A stretch of 64,000 nucleotides of DNA. Source: Pterois miles. Taxonomy: Eukaryota > Chordata > Actinopteri > Perciformes > Scorpaenidae. Position 1 is the stretch's first letter, and the number at the start of each line of letters is the position of its first letter. The stretch lies in contig CAMQGK010000604.1 in NCBI GenBank assembly GCA_947000775.1, forward strand, positions 6,192,501 through 6,256,500, read 5' to 3'. Below the pieces are notes generated by a model. The model had not been told where the DNA came from. It searched no databases and saw only the letters and a program-made list of their open reading frames with translations. The position numbers and the translations under genes are program-made. This document shows positions 31,401 through 42,417 of this stretch, one piece after another.

Positions 31401-32355
31401 CTTCATTTACTGTATTTAATTGTTTTCTGCTGCCATTTATGTTCCTCGAATGTAAATGGATAAATTTAGCTGCCTTAAAAAAATTACCAAATATCATTTG
31501 TAACATATTTTTTTCATAGTTTTTGTTCACACTGCCTGTTGGCAGGAAAAGGCGTACATGATAATGCCATTTAATGTGCAATAAGAACGCCTTTCTTGCA
31601 TTTCAAGTGTAATTTATCTCATGTAGTCTGTACTAACTGCATCTGTGTAAATATGCTACGATCCGAGCTGGTGAGGTAGAAAAGTGAGAGGCTGCTTATG
31701 GCGGGCGTGAGGAGAAGCGAAAGAGCCCAACAAACACATGACTTTCAACCAGATTACATTAGTGACATTTGTTGTGTTTTCAGTGACGTTTTATGCTGTT
31801 TGCAGACATATTTTACTTAGTTTACATACTTGTTTTTAGCCCAACCATGACGTTTACTCCTAAACTAAGTATGTTTGCCTAAACCTAACTGCAGATCGTA
31901 GTTTGAAATGACATGTGAAAAGACTAAAATGCATCCTGATGACATGCAGAATGTCGTTGTTATGTCGTGCTATATTACTCCTTCCTGTGAGGCTAGGTTG
32001 GTTCAGAGTTCAGGTGATCTCCATTTTCTAAACCCTTTCTTCTCAACCCTCCACCCTGACTCTCCCCTGACAGGTGGACACTTCCCTGGTCCACTTTGTG
32101 TCCAGCATCGTAGCTCGTATCCTGGCCATCACCAACTCCTGCCTCAACCCCTTCGCCCTGTATCTGCTGAGCAACACCTTCCAGAAGCAGTTCAACCAGC
32201 AGCTGTGTTGCTGCTGTCGTATGATCCTCAAACGCTCCTCGCAGAGCCCGATTCATTATAACACACATGTAACATCGGTCCGCAGCACGCATCACTCTGT
32301 GGCGAGTCTGAGCATGATCAATGGCAAACGGGTCTGTCAGGAGGATTGTGTGTAA
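22526..32355 (+). CDS. grpr: grpr, gastrin-releasing peptide receptor (bombesin-family GPCR)
   Basis: Class A, Gq-coupled plasma-membrane receptor for gastrin-releasing peptide and bombesin. Four coding exons (22526-22896, 27540-27891, 30081-30194, 32074-32355) give 1119 nt and 372 residues. TM1 starts near residue 22. GLIGNITLIK, NVPNLFMSSLALGD and APVDASRY carry TM1-TM2. The DRY motif is at 123-125, with its Arg split by intron 1. CAPYP in ECL2 pairs with the TM3 cysteine, ELHPKIHS precedes TM5, CWLPC is at 262-266 in TM6, and NPFALY at 304-309 is the NPxxY-type motif. A CCCC palmitoylation site is at 324-327, and SMINGK lies near the end. These match GRPR better than NMBR or BRS3 (YRSYHY, VDTS, CAPYPH). 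The start is the only ATG before the NxS glycosylation site. Odd points are a GC donor after exon 2 and Cys for the usual Asn after CWLP. Confidence 0.94.
24329..25958 (+). mobile_element. Tc1-like transposon with long inverted repeats and TA duplication
   Basis: Ends read CAGTACAGACCAAAAGTTTG and its complement, flanked by TA at 24327-24328 and 25959-25960. Inverted repeats of about 270-280 bp (24329-24610 and 25686-25958) are highly similar, apart from a short TTCTTATTC-type insertion near 24358-24372 in the left copy. The right repeat overlaps the 3' end of the transposase frame. Structure and TA target duplication place it in the Tc1/mariner superfamily. Confidence 0.93.
24743..25717 (+). 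pseudogene. Tc1-family transposase, inactivated
   Basis: Open frame of about 324 codons with paired helix-turn-helix DNA-binding motifs (residues about 8-110), the GRPR linker at 61-64 and a DDE domain. First Asp is in LWSDESRF (159), second in QQDNDPKH (249). The third position is Gln in LNPIQMVW (288) instead of Glu, one base from a Glu codon. There are 38 residues between the second Asp and this site, as in the DD38E (Intruder) relatives of Tc1 rather than DD34E. No ATG starts the frame: the expected start lies around 24748-24752 and reads TTGGGGC. Small deletions near 25686-25700 shift the C-terminus, which stops at 25717. It is probably non-functional but recent. Confidence 0.9.
27225..27290 (+). 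repeat. 3' fragment of ATGGATGG-tailed SINE-like family
   Basis: CCCCGCGACCCTTAACGGGA and TAAGCGGTTGACGAT-type sequence followed by GATGGATGGATG, identical in order to the 3' end at 37580-37623. Confidence 0.75.
27540..27891 (+). CDS. grpr: grpr coding exon 2 (TM4-TM5)
   Basis: The acceptor is CATTAG at 27534-27539. It starts with G completing Arg, then YRAIVKPLDIQTSS. The end is HARRQ. Phase 0 is required by exon 3, which puts the donor at GCCAGT (27892), a GC-AG intron. The nearby GT at 27896 would be out of phase. Confidence 0.92.
28190..29240 (+). repeat. composite repeat (family A plus flanks), partner of 18885-19650
   Basis: Order: CAAGATATG and ACTACTGGGGTGTAAATAT blocks, TA arrays, the family A body (28430-28955) ending ATTTTAATCGATTGACAGCC, then CTTCTGGCTTTGTGAAGATA and CAAACACTTGCTGTCTAATG blocks. 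The same blocks occur in reverse order and orientation at 18885-19650. Confidence 0.72.
28242..28418. repeat. (TA)n arrays
   Basis: Two TA arrays separated by AACATACATATACACACA at about 28313-28330. Confidence 0.93.
29400..29605 (+). repeat. second family A end with AATCATGGAT tandem units
   Basis: The segment repeats the TTGCCCACTTCCATGTTG to ATTTTGAACAG part of family A. It then has an expanded run of GATTAATCATGGATAATCATG-like units (about four to five imperfect units at 29475-29575) where a single unit is seen in the other copies. Confidence 0.65.
30081..30194 (+). CDS. grpr: grpr coding exon 3 (ICL3-TM6)
   Basis: 114 nt, phase 0 to 0, with TTGACAG acceptor and GTAGGC donor. Its 38 residues begin VESRKRLAKTVLVFVGLFAV and end YRSYHYAQ. 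It contains CWLPCH, where other family members as I recall have CWLPNH. Confidence 0.93.
30195..32073 (+). other. grpr intron 3
   Basis: 1.9-kb intron containing dispersed repeat family B at 30710-31191. No additional exon was recognised. Confidence 0.5.
30710..31191 (+). repeat. dispersed repeat, family B copy 1
   Basis: Shared with 35337-35842: GTTCGGCACACAGGTAGTCA, AGGCAGAGGTCAATAA, GACGAACTGGCACAGG, CAGGTGGACACAATCAGGG and AAAATAAAACAGGAAGTGCA, in the same order. It ends CAGACGTGACA. Non-coding. It may be an LTR or UTR segment of a retroelement, but this is not shown. Confidence 0.7.
32074..32355 (+). CDS. grpr: grpr coding exon 4 (TM7 and C-tail)
   Basis: The acceptor is CTGACAG. It encodes VDTSLVHFVSSIVARIL, NPFALYLLS, a cysteine cluster and a Ser/Thr-rich tail ending CQEDCV and TAA at 32353-32355. 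Confidence 0.94.
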   Translation: MDTSLVHFVSSIVARILAITNSCLNPFALYLLSNTFQKQFNQQLCCCCRMILKRSSQSPIHYNTHVTSVRSTHHSVASLSMINGKRVCQEDCV

Positions 32356-32520
32356 GGGACCCGTCTCTGTCTGTCGTGTGTGCATTCTTTGTTTGTTTTT
32401 TTGCTTTATTTAATGTATGTTTTCACAAAAGATTTTGATCATACAAAGATATATCATTGAATTATTGTACCTAAAAGGGGTACCGGTACTCTAAATTTTA
32501 GGGCCTTGAGAGAGACATTG

Positions 32521-32523
32521 TTA

Positions 32524-32572
<49 letters not shown>
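32521..32572. repeat. (ATT)n microsatellite in probable grpr 3' UTR
   Basis: About 17 TTA units, 165 bp after the grpr stop. Confidence 0.93.
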
Positions 32573-34545
32573 GAGAAGAAAAATGGTCATCAAACCAGTA
32601 CAGTATTATTATGGGTCAATTATATGTGTAAAGCTACTTTTGATTTTACTTTTAATTCTCAGGAAAGAAAACTGAATACTTCACCCCTCTGGTGTGAATT
32701 TGTGTGAATGTCTGGCATCAATTAATATTCATGCATTAATTTTTTGCCCCTGCTTGAGTATTCTCTCTCTCCATCTCTCACTCACTCTCCCTTGTCACCA
32801 CACCACAACGGCTTTTTTCCCAACTTTGGGCGCTGCACACTGTGATGTGCTGTGATTATCTCTTCCACCAGGAAACAACAGTTGGTGCAGCTTTGTTGTT
32901 GTTTAGGTGGAAACAGTAGGGCGCTGTACAGTGCCAGAAACTCACTGAGATAACGGAAAGGAAAAAAAGGGGAAACATTTGTCATAAATCGTGCGATATA
33001 CGGGAGAAGTGTGACCCTGAGAGGAAATGAGTGTCCTGGGTAAATCGGGAGGATGCTGCTCCTTTAAGTGTTAAAGCAAGACCACTTTCATTCTCTTTAA
33101 CCTTAACTTAGTGCTTGAGCATCTGAACATAGTTATAAAGAGAGTCTGCAGCCATGCTAGTAGCTAGGAGAAAAGGGCGTTGACCTTTCCTATAATGCAA
33201 CATGACAGAATCTTTTTGATATGCTCTCTGTACCTAGTAAATTAACACCTTTTTAAACATCTTTCATTCTCAACACCTCCACTTTGTATCACAGACTACT
33301 ATAAATGTCTCCCAAGACCAGAACCTGAAACGACTTCGGAAACACTATTTTCACCAGCTGAATCGTACTACAGTACGGATGACAACTTAACTCAACACCA
33401 GTTGAGTAAAATTTGTGGAGCGTCCCTTTAAGGGTCCATCCAAGCTTATAAATCTGACCTTGCTGCCGAATTTGAGATGTGAAAAGATAACATTGTGATT
33501 CTGTCATCTCTAATGAAGCTACATGTACAATATTTAGGGAAGTGAAAATACATATTTTGCAGCAACAAAGTAGAAGTGTCAGTATTAGTCTTTAGAAAAG
33601 GTAGAGAAAGGTGGTTCACCCCTTTACTACCAAAGTACCTTTAATGATGTAAAATAGCCTAAATCACTATTGTTGGCACTTTTATGATAAATAAGATGCT
33701 TGTGCTATGATGTTGGCTATGGCCAGTTTATAATGATGTGTAATAATCTGCCTGCACCCTGTTGCTGCACGTGTATATTTTGTGTAAAATGTTTGATGCT
33801 GTGGTGATAACTGTGAAATTTTGAGTATACTTTCAGAGGTGTATTTTAAATGTTATTTATCCTCTGGTTTATGAGTGTTTATTGAGCTGTGAATCAGGTG
33901 AACAAAGTGGGAAGAATTAACAGTGAATGTAAATGCATGTACGTAATGTGTGTTTATAGTTTTTGTAGTTGTGTGTGTTAACGCAATTTGTGTGTAGCTC
34001 TCAAGTCAATTGAACTGACAGACTATAACATATTGCATTGTGCATTTCTCTTTCCAGTGGAAGAAAATATTACAAAAATCAATAAAGATTACAGTCAAAT
34101 TAGTGTGCACCATATCGCTCTCTATATTATATTGCATATTGCATGACAATGGATATCATGTGCATCTCTGTGCTTTGGTTATGTGAATGTTAACGCTGAC
34201 TGTGTGTATACACCACATGGATCCTGCACCGCTGTGTTCACTGGACGTGATTATTCTGCGCTGTCACACGTTAGATTTACAGTCACATGTCACACTGCAA
34301 TGTCCTAATTTGGTGTTTCACAGAGGGAGAGGGTCATGCCCAGGTTGTGACGAGTGGGTGTATAATTCAGTCTGGATAGTGTTTGTTTAATTGTGGTGTT
34401 AGCGCCATGCCAAATTTCTGTCCTGTTTGGTCTCAACCACCTACTTAACATGTCATCTTTGTAGTCAGGCTCATTCTGTGGAAAGTCTCGAATGTAAATA
34501 AGGATTAGTTATTGTGTTTTTTATTTAAGGAACGAAAGAAACTGA

Positions 34546-34551
34546 AATAAA
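34546..34551 (+). terminator. candidate grpr polyadenylation signal
   Basis: AATAAA followed by an A-run at 34555-34566. An alternative AATAAA is at 34081-34086. Either would give a 3' UTR of about 1.7-2.2 kb. There is no transcript evidence. Confidence 0.35.
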
Positions 34552-34943
34552 GACTAAAAAAAAAAAATCACACAAGAAAATGTCTTTCAAATCCCTTTCA
34601 GGAAGCAGGAAGCAGGAATCCTGCAGAGAAAAGTTACTCAGTGGTCTCCTGCAGGACATTTTAGGAATTTTCATACTTGCACCTGCAGTAAATATAACAT
34701 CAAATCTAACGAGGTTTGTAATCAGTCAAGTGCATTAATTGTCTAAATAACATATAGAAAACTGCTCTGTTTTCAATAATAATTTGTGTTTGATCAAAAA
34801 GACCTCACAAACTTACATCATCCTTCACAGTGAAGGTCAAACATTTGAGTGAAGGAGGGTGACTTCACAATATCTGTTAGAGGTGCAACGATTAATTCAT
34901 TAGATGTCAACTGTTAAATTGATCTAATAATTAATAATGTAAA

Positions 34944-34966
34944 ATACTACTACTACTACTACTACT

Positions 34967-35004
<38 letters not shown>
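34944..35004. repeat. (CTA)n and (AAT)n microsatellite
   Basis: About eight CTA units then about ten AAT units, ending exactly where the reverse SINE-like copy begins with CCATCC. This fits a microsatellite tail of the element. Confidence 0.9.
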
Positions 35005-35332
35005 CCATCCATTCATCTGCAACCGCATCAGCTGACATTGGGCGAAGGCGGGGTTCACCCTGGACAGGTTGCCAGTCCATCACAGGGCTGAAACATATAG
35101 ACAGACAACCATTCATGCTCACCTCCACACCTACGGGCAATTTAGAGTCATCAATTAACCTGCATGTCTTTGGACTGTGGGAGGAAGCCGGAGTACCTGG
35201 AGAAAACCCATGCTAACACGGGGAGAACATGCAAACTCCACACAGAAGAGCCCCAAGCCGGATTTGAACTTGTGACCCTCTTGTTGTGCAATCACTTGCA
35301 GCACTAACCACTGCACCACCGTGTGTTAAGGC
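35005..35332 (-). mobile_element. SINE-like copy (ATGGATGG-tailed family), reverse
   Basis: On the minus strand it runs from ACGGTGGTGCAGTGGTTAGT (box A-like) through GGTCACAAGTTCAAATCCGG (box B-like), TGCATGTTCTCCCCGTGT, TCCGGCTTCCTCCCACAGTC and CTAAATTGCCCGTAGGTGTG to a GATGGATTATT tail. Same order as the copy at 37250-37623. Confidence 0.8.
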
Positions 35333-35336
35333 CCAA

Positions 35337-35842
35337 GTCAGGCAGAATCGGACTCAATAGCACAACTCAAAAACAGGAGTCAAAAAGGGAACAGTCTTTA
35401 ATCAGAAACAATGGTTCGGTACACAGGTAGTCAATCAGCGGAGCAAACAAGTCCAAAAAACGTGAGGCTAGGGCGAAGTCAAAAAACAGGCAGAGATCAA
35501 TACATGCGAGGAGTCTAACACTATGAAAGATGGCGGGAACGCTTTCTCACTGGGAACAAAGACGATCTGGCACAGAGGGGAAGGGAAGCACACATTAAAT
35601 ACCAGTGAGGGGAGTGATTGACTATTCACAGGTGGACACAATCAGGGCGGGGGGAAGACGATCAGACGCAGGTGAATGGTGCAGAATCTAGGCCAGAGGG
35701 AGGTGCTCAAACATAGTGACGGGAAGCAAGCAGGAAAGGAGGTGATGTGATCTGGAACGAGAGGAAATGTTAGAATACCAAAAATAAAACAGGAAGTGCA
35801 GCATGCAAACAGAAACACCACACAGAACACTGTGTGACAGTA
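35337..35842 (+). repeat. dispersed repeat, family B copy 2
   Basis: Matches 30710-31191 block for block, for example GGTTCGGTACACAGGTAGTC, CAGGTGGACACAATCAGGG and AAATAAAACAGGAAGTGCAG. It directly abuts the SINE-like copy. Confidence 0.7.
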
Positions 35843-37249
35843 AACTGAATATCTTTGAGTTGTGGATAAAACAAGACATTTGAGGACATCATCTTGGGCT
35901 TTGGGAAACACTCATTGATGTTTTTCACCATTTTCTGACATTTAATTGACCAAACAACTAATCAATTAATAATTATTCTGTTCGACATTTCTGTGAAATT
36001 GTTGTAATTGTCACATCAATTATTGAGTTATGGCCAAAAACATGTTTTGAGAGGTCAGTGACCTTTGACCTTTAACCTTTGGCCACCAAATTCTAATAGT
36101 TCATCCTTGAGTCCAAGAGGATGTTTGTGTCAGATGTAATACAATTCCCATCAGGCATTCCTAAGACATCACCGTTACAATAATGGGATGGACGTGAGGT
36201 CACAGTGACTTTGACCTTTGACAACCGAAATCGAATCAGTTCATCTTACAGATGGATAGACGGATAGACAAACAGATGAACGGATGGACAAACCAAAAAC
36301 ATAATCCTCCAGCCACGTCTGTCGCTGGCGCGAATCTCATCTTATGGACATGTTTTGTGTTTATATTTTCCAAAGACGGCTGGACAACGAAGGTTATTAA
36401 CTAAATCTGTGATGTTTATGTACGTGTGACTACAGTTTTTAAAGTTATATAAAGCCTGAAGGCTATAAGGAGAGGTGGGATTCACTCTTATGGAATGGAG
36501 TGAAGTTGGATCGTTATTAGATGTTTCAGTTACATCCTTGTAGTGAAATAGTACATTCACAGGTTTTCTCATAAGCATCTCTGAAAATTAAAAAAACCCG
36601 TCCAGTTCACAGCTCCAGGTCAGAGCTGTGTGTAGGTGCTGTATCTGCTCATGCAGCCTGTAATGTGTATTGATTCTAATCTTCATGTGCTCGCAGGAAG
36701 CAGCCAAATGGTCTGAAATGTCACCATGTTTATTCCACTGTTGATGTCAGTGTCGCTTCATAGAGAAATAATATTTGGTGACATGGGGGCATCTTTACAG
36801 CATCGCTATTTGTTTTGTTGTAACACAGGAAATAAAAGCAACAAATTTACATCCTTGTGGTCTCACTTACATTTTCATTTGAGAAAATATGCTGAAGTTA
36901 TATATCTTAGTCATTTTTTTAATCCTCTGACTTTCACATTTTACACATCTAAAGGATTCATTTTGTCATGTATGCCAACATTAAATCCATCCAGCAACCT
37001 TTATTTCAATTTAATGTGATTTTGAAGATGCCGCTTATGTTCTTATAATGTATTTTGGAGCAAGAAATAAATGAGAATAACAGTTAAGATTTTTTTTAAA
37101 ATGTCTGTAGATTGTGTGTTTTCAGAAAAGCAATTTTTACCTTTTTATGTTGCACATATTTTGGTACAAGTATGTATCAAAGGGGAATGTTACAAAGGAA
37201 AGTATAATTTCCAATTAGCAAAAATTAAATGGATGTGGTATCTGCATTT

Positions 37250-37623
37250 AGGGGCTGCACGGTGGTGTAGTGGTTAGCGCTGTCGCCTCACAGCAAGAGG
37301 GTCGCAGGTTCGATTCCAGCTTGCGGCTCTTCTGTGTGGAGTTTGCATGTTCTCCCCGTGTAAGCGTGGGTTTTCTCCGGGTACTCCGGCTTCCTCCCAC
37401 CATCAAAGACATGCTGTTTAGGTTAATTGATTACTCTAAATTGCCCGTAGGTGTGGATGTGAGCGTGAATGGTTGTCTGTCTCTATGTTGTCTGTCTCTA
37501 TGTGCCCTGCGATGGACTGGCGACCTGTCCAGGGTGTACCCTGCCTTCGCCCAATGCCAGCTGGGATCGGCTCCAGCCCCCGCGACCCCTAACGGGATAA
37601 GCGGTTGACGATGGATGGATGGA
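37250..37623 (+). mobile_element. full-length tRNA-related SINE-like element with target-site duplication
   Basis: Starts GGGGCTGCACGGTGGTGTAG. It contains a box A-like TAGTGGTTAGCGC and a box B-like GGTTCGATTCC 34 bp apart, then the shared body and an ATGGATGG tail. It is flanked by a perfect 14-bp direct repeat TGGTATCTGCATTT at 37236-37249 and 37624-37637. Such a duplication supports retroposition through target-primed reverse transcription. Confidence 0.87.
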
Positions 37624-38229
37624 TGGTATCTGCATTTGAGCCCTACCTTTTCTATAGTTTGGCTGCAGTTTCTACAGGTTCGTTGCAGCTGGTGGATGAA
37701 GACACGAAGTGCTTTAATGTTCAGTTTCCAGCATGTGAATGTGAACGTGAACTATTTCATGATGAATCATACATAATTTTCATTTCACCTATTGTGTTGC
37801 ACTGGGGTAAAATTAGAAAGGATTTCCAGGCAATTTGTTGTCCTGTATCATGCAATCACTTGTTCCTCATTGCAAAATGTGAAAAGTGAAAAGTGTTGCT
37901 GTTTTGACCTTGGAGGCTTCATAGGGAACCTGATGATCAATAGTGTGAAAATGTGTGAAAATCTTTGTGACGGAAGCAACAGAGCGCCCTATAGAGCACA
38001 AACCTTTCCTCTGAGCTGGTGACACTGGTGTTAGATTCAGCCTTTTTTTAATACTTTGATCAAGTAATTTAACAGTTTGGCCTCATACACTGTTATGTAT
38101 GAGGCCAATGCACTGTAAGGGAGGAGGTGGGGGAGGATGGGTGGGTCCCAAAACACTGGAGAAATTTTGTTTGCCTGCAAATGTCCAGTGTCAGTTTCCA
38201 CTGATGTCTTTTCAAAATAAACTTCAAAG

Positions 38230-38535
38230 GAAACAAATATGTTAGGTTTAGGCAACAAAACTACTTAGTTATGCTTAGGAAAGATCGTAGTTATATGACA
38301 CCGGAAATGGTTACGCTACACCAGAATTGGTGTAACTTAAGTACAGAAGTTATGTGACAAAAAAAACGTTGTTAGGTTTTGGAAAAGATTGTGGTTTGGG
38401 TCAAAATAACACTGCAAGCGATGTAACTTAAGTACAGAAGTTATGTGACAAATAAATCTTCTGGTCTCACACGAGACACAACATTGGTCTCTTGGGTGAT
38501 AGTCCAGTGTTTTTTGACCCACTTGTCCACCACAA
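38230..38535 (+). repeat. dispersed repeat related to family D, with internal duplication
   Basis: GTTAGGTTTAGGCAACAAAAC start, then TAACTTAAGTACAGAAGTTA TGTGACAAA occurring twice (about 38333-38361 and 38422-38450). Related sequence is at 45055-45190. Non-coding. Confidence 0.55.
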
Positions 38536-40674
38536 CATCCTCCCTGCACAGCATTCACCACACTTTATACTTCCTTTTCACAATTTGTGGTTTAGTGGTT
38601 TACATATGAATTTATTCTTTGGGATATACACAAATTACAGTGTATTTACATTTTGTAGGTCTAGCTACAACAGCATGAGTCAGGCCTCATACGGTCAAAA
38701 GACAAGACTAGGTCCAAGAAATAGCCTCACATGTAACCCCCATGTAAAACCACAATGTCACATTTTGGTGACTAAAAAAGATATAAGACACATTCTTGAT
38801 GCACTCCAGCACGTTTTAAATTACCAGTGTTCTGAAGTAAGTTATCTATACACTTCAAGGTCGGAAAGTACTCGTCTTGGGCTGCAGACCAACGCCTCAA
38901 AACTCAGAGCGTTGCAATAATGTTCCTCATGGTAGCCATGGTAACTCTGTAAAGCATGGTTTTTTTTGCACAATGTGAAGCTAAATTACAGCAATTGTAC
39001 ATCCAGGCAGGAAATCTGTATTGACTAAAATCATGCAGCTGGACTGAGTTTCACTTGGCTCACAAATGTAACAGACATATTATTATGTAATATTTACTTA
39101 AGTACACGTAAATTATCTCAATTAAAAAGCAAGCAAGTTAGAATTTTGAGACTGATGTAGATTATGGGGCCGTCACATATGCAATATTGCTATTCGCCTC
39201 CTGTTCACTTCCATTCTACATGAGCAAATGTGTGAAAAAAGCATTTGTTTCTGGTGGCAAAGAAAATGTGCATCTTTGCGTCTGAAATGCAGTTCACTTT
39301 GGTGAACTTTCAGTTTAAAAACTCGCCTCTCTCATTTGCCTGCATTTTCGCATGTATGACCGTGTCCTTGCCATTCCTCTTAACATGCACACCACCTTAA
39401 AAATACACTTGAAAGACAACAAGGTCTCCACAACTTGACGGATTTAACAGCAAGGTCTAGTCTTACCCTCCCTCGTAGTCCCAACTAGCATGTAGCATGA
39501 TCTGAAATGAAAAGTAAAGTTAAAGAATACATTTTATTTAGGAAATGTAGTGGAGTCAAAAGTGAAAGTCACTCCTGCCCAGTGCTCCATAGCTGTGCTG
39601 AAGTCTTACACACACCCGATACACAAACAGTCCTACAAGATTTCATAGATTTAAGCCAAGTCCATCAACACAGGCTTTATCGCCAACGCTAACAACAAGG
39701 TCACTGACACAACAATGTCCTGCAACACACTGTGTCACACTGAGTCCACACTGCAGCACACTGCCACTCTCTCTCACACACAAACACATCATTCAGTCAA
39801 AGCCAACAATTTAGAGATCGACTCATATTCTATCTGACCTTAAAAATGAATAGACCACGAGCGATGAACTTCTTTGCTTTTTCCTGTGACAAGCCGACTG
39901 CCTGTCGAGTATATTTAACATGATTTAACATGATGTCAAAGCAGATAAAATCATCCAGTGCTTTTCAGGTGTTACTAAGGGGTCTCTTTGGGTTTTCCAA
40001 ACTACATCTTTGCATTGTCTGCAGCACCACCCATGGAAGAAGGTCTCAACAGAAACAACCGTCAATATAAGAGGAAACACCCCTACTATATTTTTCTGTA
40101 GCTATTCATATTTGTGAACCAATGTTTTACATTTTCAGTCGTGAAAATGAATACTGCGGGACATATTTTTGTAAAGATTCTTCCAGATCCCCATATTTCA
40201 CACACTGGTTGTAGCTTATAATGTGCAGGGTTTTACCACTGACAGGTCCACATAGGCTACTATTGGCCATACAGTGTGTCATCCTCATCATTCATCGAAA
40301 ACGCTTCCTGTGTGTGGCTCGGTGAAGGTAAATGATTTATTAATATCATTTGACTTGAAGGACCTTCCACAAATTTCCCCAAATACTACAGCAGCTTTTA
40401 TTCTGATACCAAGAGACTGATTTGGAATTAGATTTGTCCTCCCTTTCAGGTCTTTTCTTTATTATTTTATTACATTCATATCTGTTCATCTATTCAGTTG
40501 ATGCTACTTGTTCAGTTATTTTAACATCTAAAAATTAAAGGTACAATGTGAAGCTTCTGACCTCTCAACACAGTCTCCTCCCAACTGGACTCATAGCTAC
40601 CACAACTTGGTGTCACGCCCCTTGGTGTCACGCCCCCTGTGGTGTCGCTATTTACAGCATCAAAACCACTATAG

Positions 40675-41665
40675 TTTCCCTTGGCATCACTTTAGGATTA
40701 GGCAATAAAACCACTCAAAGAGAAAGAGTCTCGCACAAAGAGTTACCGTATTTTTCGCATTATAAGGTGCACCGGCTTATAAGGCACACTATCAATGCTC
40801 GTGTCTATTTTCATACATAAGGCGCTCTCGTAATTATCCGAGTCACTCTCGTAATTATCCGAGTCACTCTCGTTGCTGTTACTTAGCTGTTCAGTGATGA
40901 TTCCTGTCTTTGTGAAAGCTCGGACGACACTTGATACTGATACCTTGGCCCAGGCATCTATGATCCATTGGCAGATAGTGGAGTAACTCTGCCATCCAAC
41001 GCTCCCACGCAGCTCACAGTTTAACTTTGAACGACCTGTTCATACCAATATCTAGCAGTTGGAGTTCTTTAGTTAATCCACCTGTAAAGACGACAAGCTC
41101 TGAATTAGTTTTCTTCACCTGGTTTTGACCGTGTTGGTGAGTGCCGTAATACCCCTGCAATCCATCCAGTGGTGCAGAAAAAAATTTTGACAAATTTTTG
41201 AGCGCCCTGTACCACATAAAATTGGTTTGAGGTCAGTAAGCACAACCAGAATTGATACATAAGGCGCACTGTCGATTTTTGAGAAAATTAAAAGATTTTA
41301 AGTGCACCTTATAATGTGAAAAATACGGTACATGTTTGGGCTTCAACTACTATGTTTGTACAGTGAGAAAGACTGAACACGGGACACAAACGACCAGCTG
41401 ACAGTTTGGGATATGAGCAGCGGTGTCCTGGATGAAAGCCTTGTGTTTGCTGGACCCATCCACCTCCCCTCATGTCCCCCCTTGGTGTGTCTCTTTTGCA
41501 CTTTAACGACATCGCCAGTGTTTACAGTTGGATTTACATTACAGTTAATGGAAAGCCTGGTGGGTTTCATACCGGTGCTAAATGGTGTTGCGTGTACCAG
41601 TATCACATGGTAATGGTCGTGACAATACACTGGTATTCAACACCCTGGGAATGAGAACAGACTAA
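40675..41665 (+). repeat. dispersed repeat, family D copy 2, interrupted
   Basis: The left part (GGCATCACTTTAGGATTAGGC) and right part (from about 41331 to CTGGGAATGAGAACAG) together match 16585-16985. The element at 40746-41328 sits between them as a later insertion. Confidence 0.6.
40746..41328 (-). mobile_element. pogo/Tigger-like DNA element, internally deleted
   Basis: Inverted ends CCGTATTTTTCGCATTATAA and its near-complement are flanked by TA at 40744-40745 and 41329-41330. On the minus strand a 67-codon open piece at 41014-41217 contains GGLTKELQLLDIGMNRSFKV, which resembles the end of the DDE domain of pogo/Tigger transposases. The following sequence continues the similarity in broken frames. 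With a length of 583 bp it cannot be autonomous. Confidence 0.75.
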
Positions 41666-42417
41666 ACCTGTTAGCACTACATTTTTTACTTCATTTTGTT
41701 TAAGTTGTGTATGTGCATAAGGACGCACATGTGTACATTCCTGCCAATGGTTTCACACTGATCTACTGGTGGCAGTAACATACCAAGATATGCAGCAATG
41801 TACCAGCAAAGAGAAGAAGAAGACTGTGAGCTAACAAACATATAAACAATGCATGAGTTTAAAAAAAATCTTCTTTGCAAATGTTTCATGAGGAACGAAA
41901 GGACACACAATGGTTTTGGTGAGTTACACTCTTTGTTTACCAGAAAACTTCAAGTACTTCGGGAGTGTGCTTGAATCAGGTTTATAGAGCATGGTCTTAA
42001 TTTGTGGTATTTGGGGAAACTATAAACGGGGATGATTTTTTGTTTTATCTTTTCACAAGTGCACAACTAGCGCAGCAAGGGGGAGACAAAACTCCTTGTA
42101 AATTCAGGCCTGTATATTTTGTGGCATCCAATAATCTAGAATATGCAGAGCTCAAATGTTAATGACATTTTTGTAGGAAATATATGTAAAATTATATCTT
42201 ATTTTTTGTTTGATTATTACCTGTAGGGTAGCACCTGTAGGGTCAATACTTTCACCAAGCAACAGCAGTAATTGAAGCACATTTATGATGCACCTGTTTT
42301 ATGAGAAGCTGTATTTACGGTCTGTCTTCAAACATTATCAGAGAAGATGGAGTTTCACCTGGAATGGAGGCATGGATTTCAAGCTTCTCTAGCACCAAGC
42401 AGTACAGCAGCAAACGG

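Noticed and set aside
37270..37608. 112-codon open frame rich in Cys and Leu
   Set aside because: It lies wholly inside a SINE-like element, and the same frame recurs at 55956-56222 in another copy.
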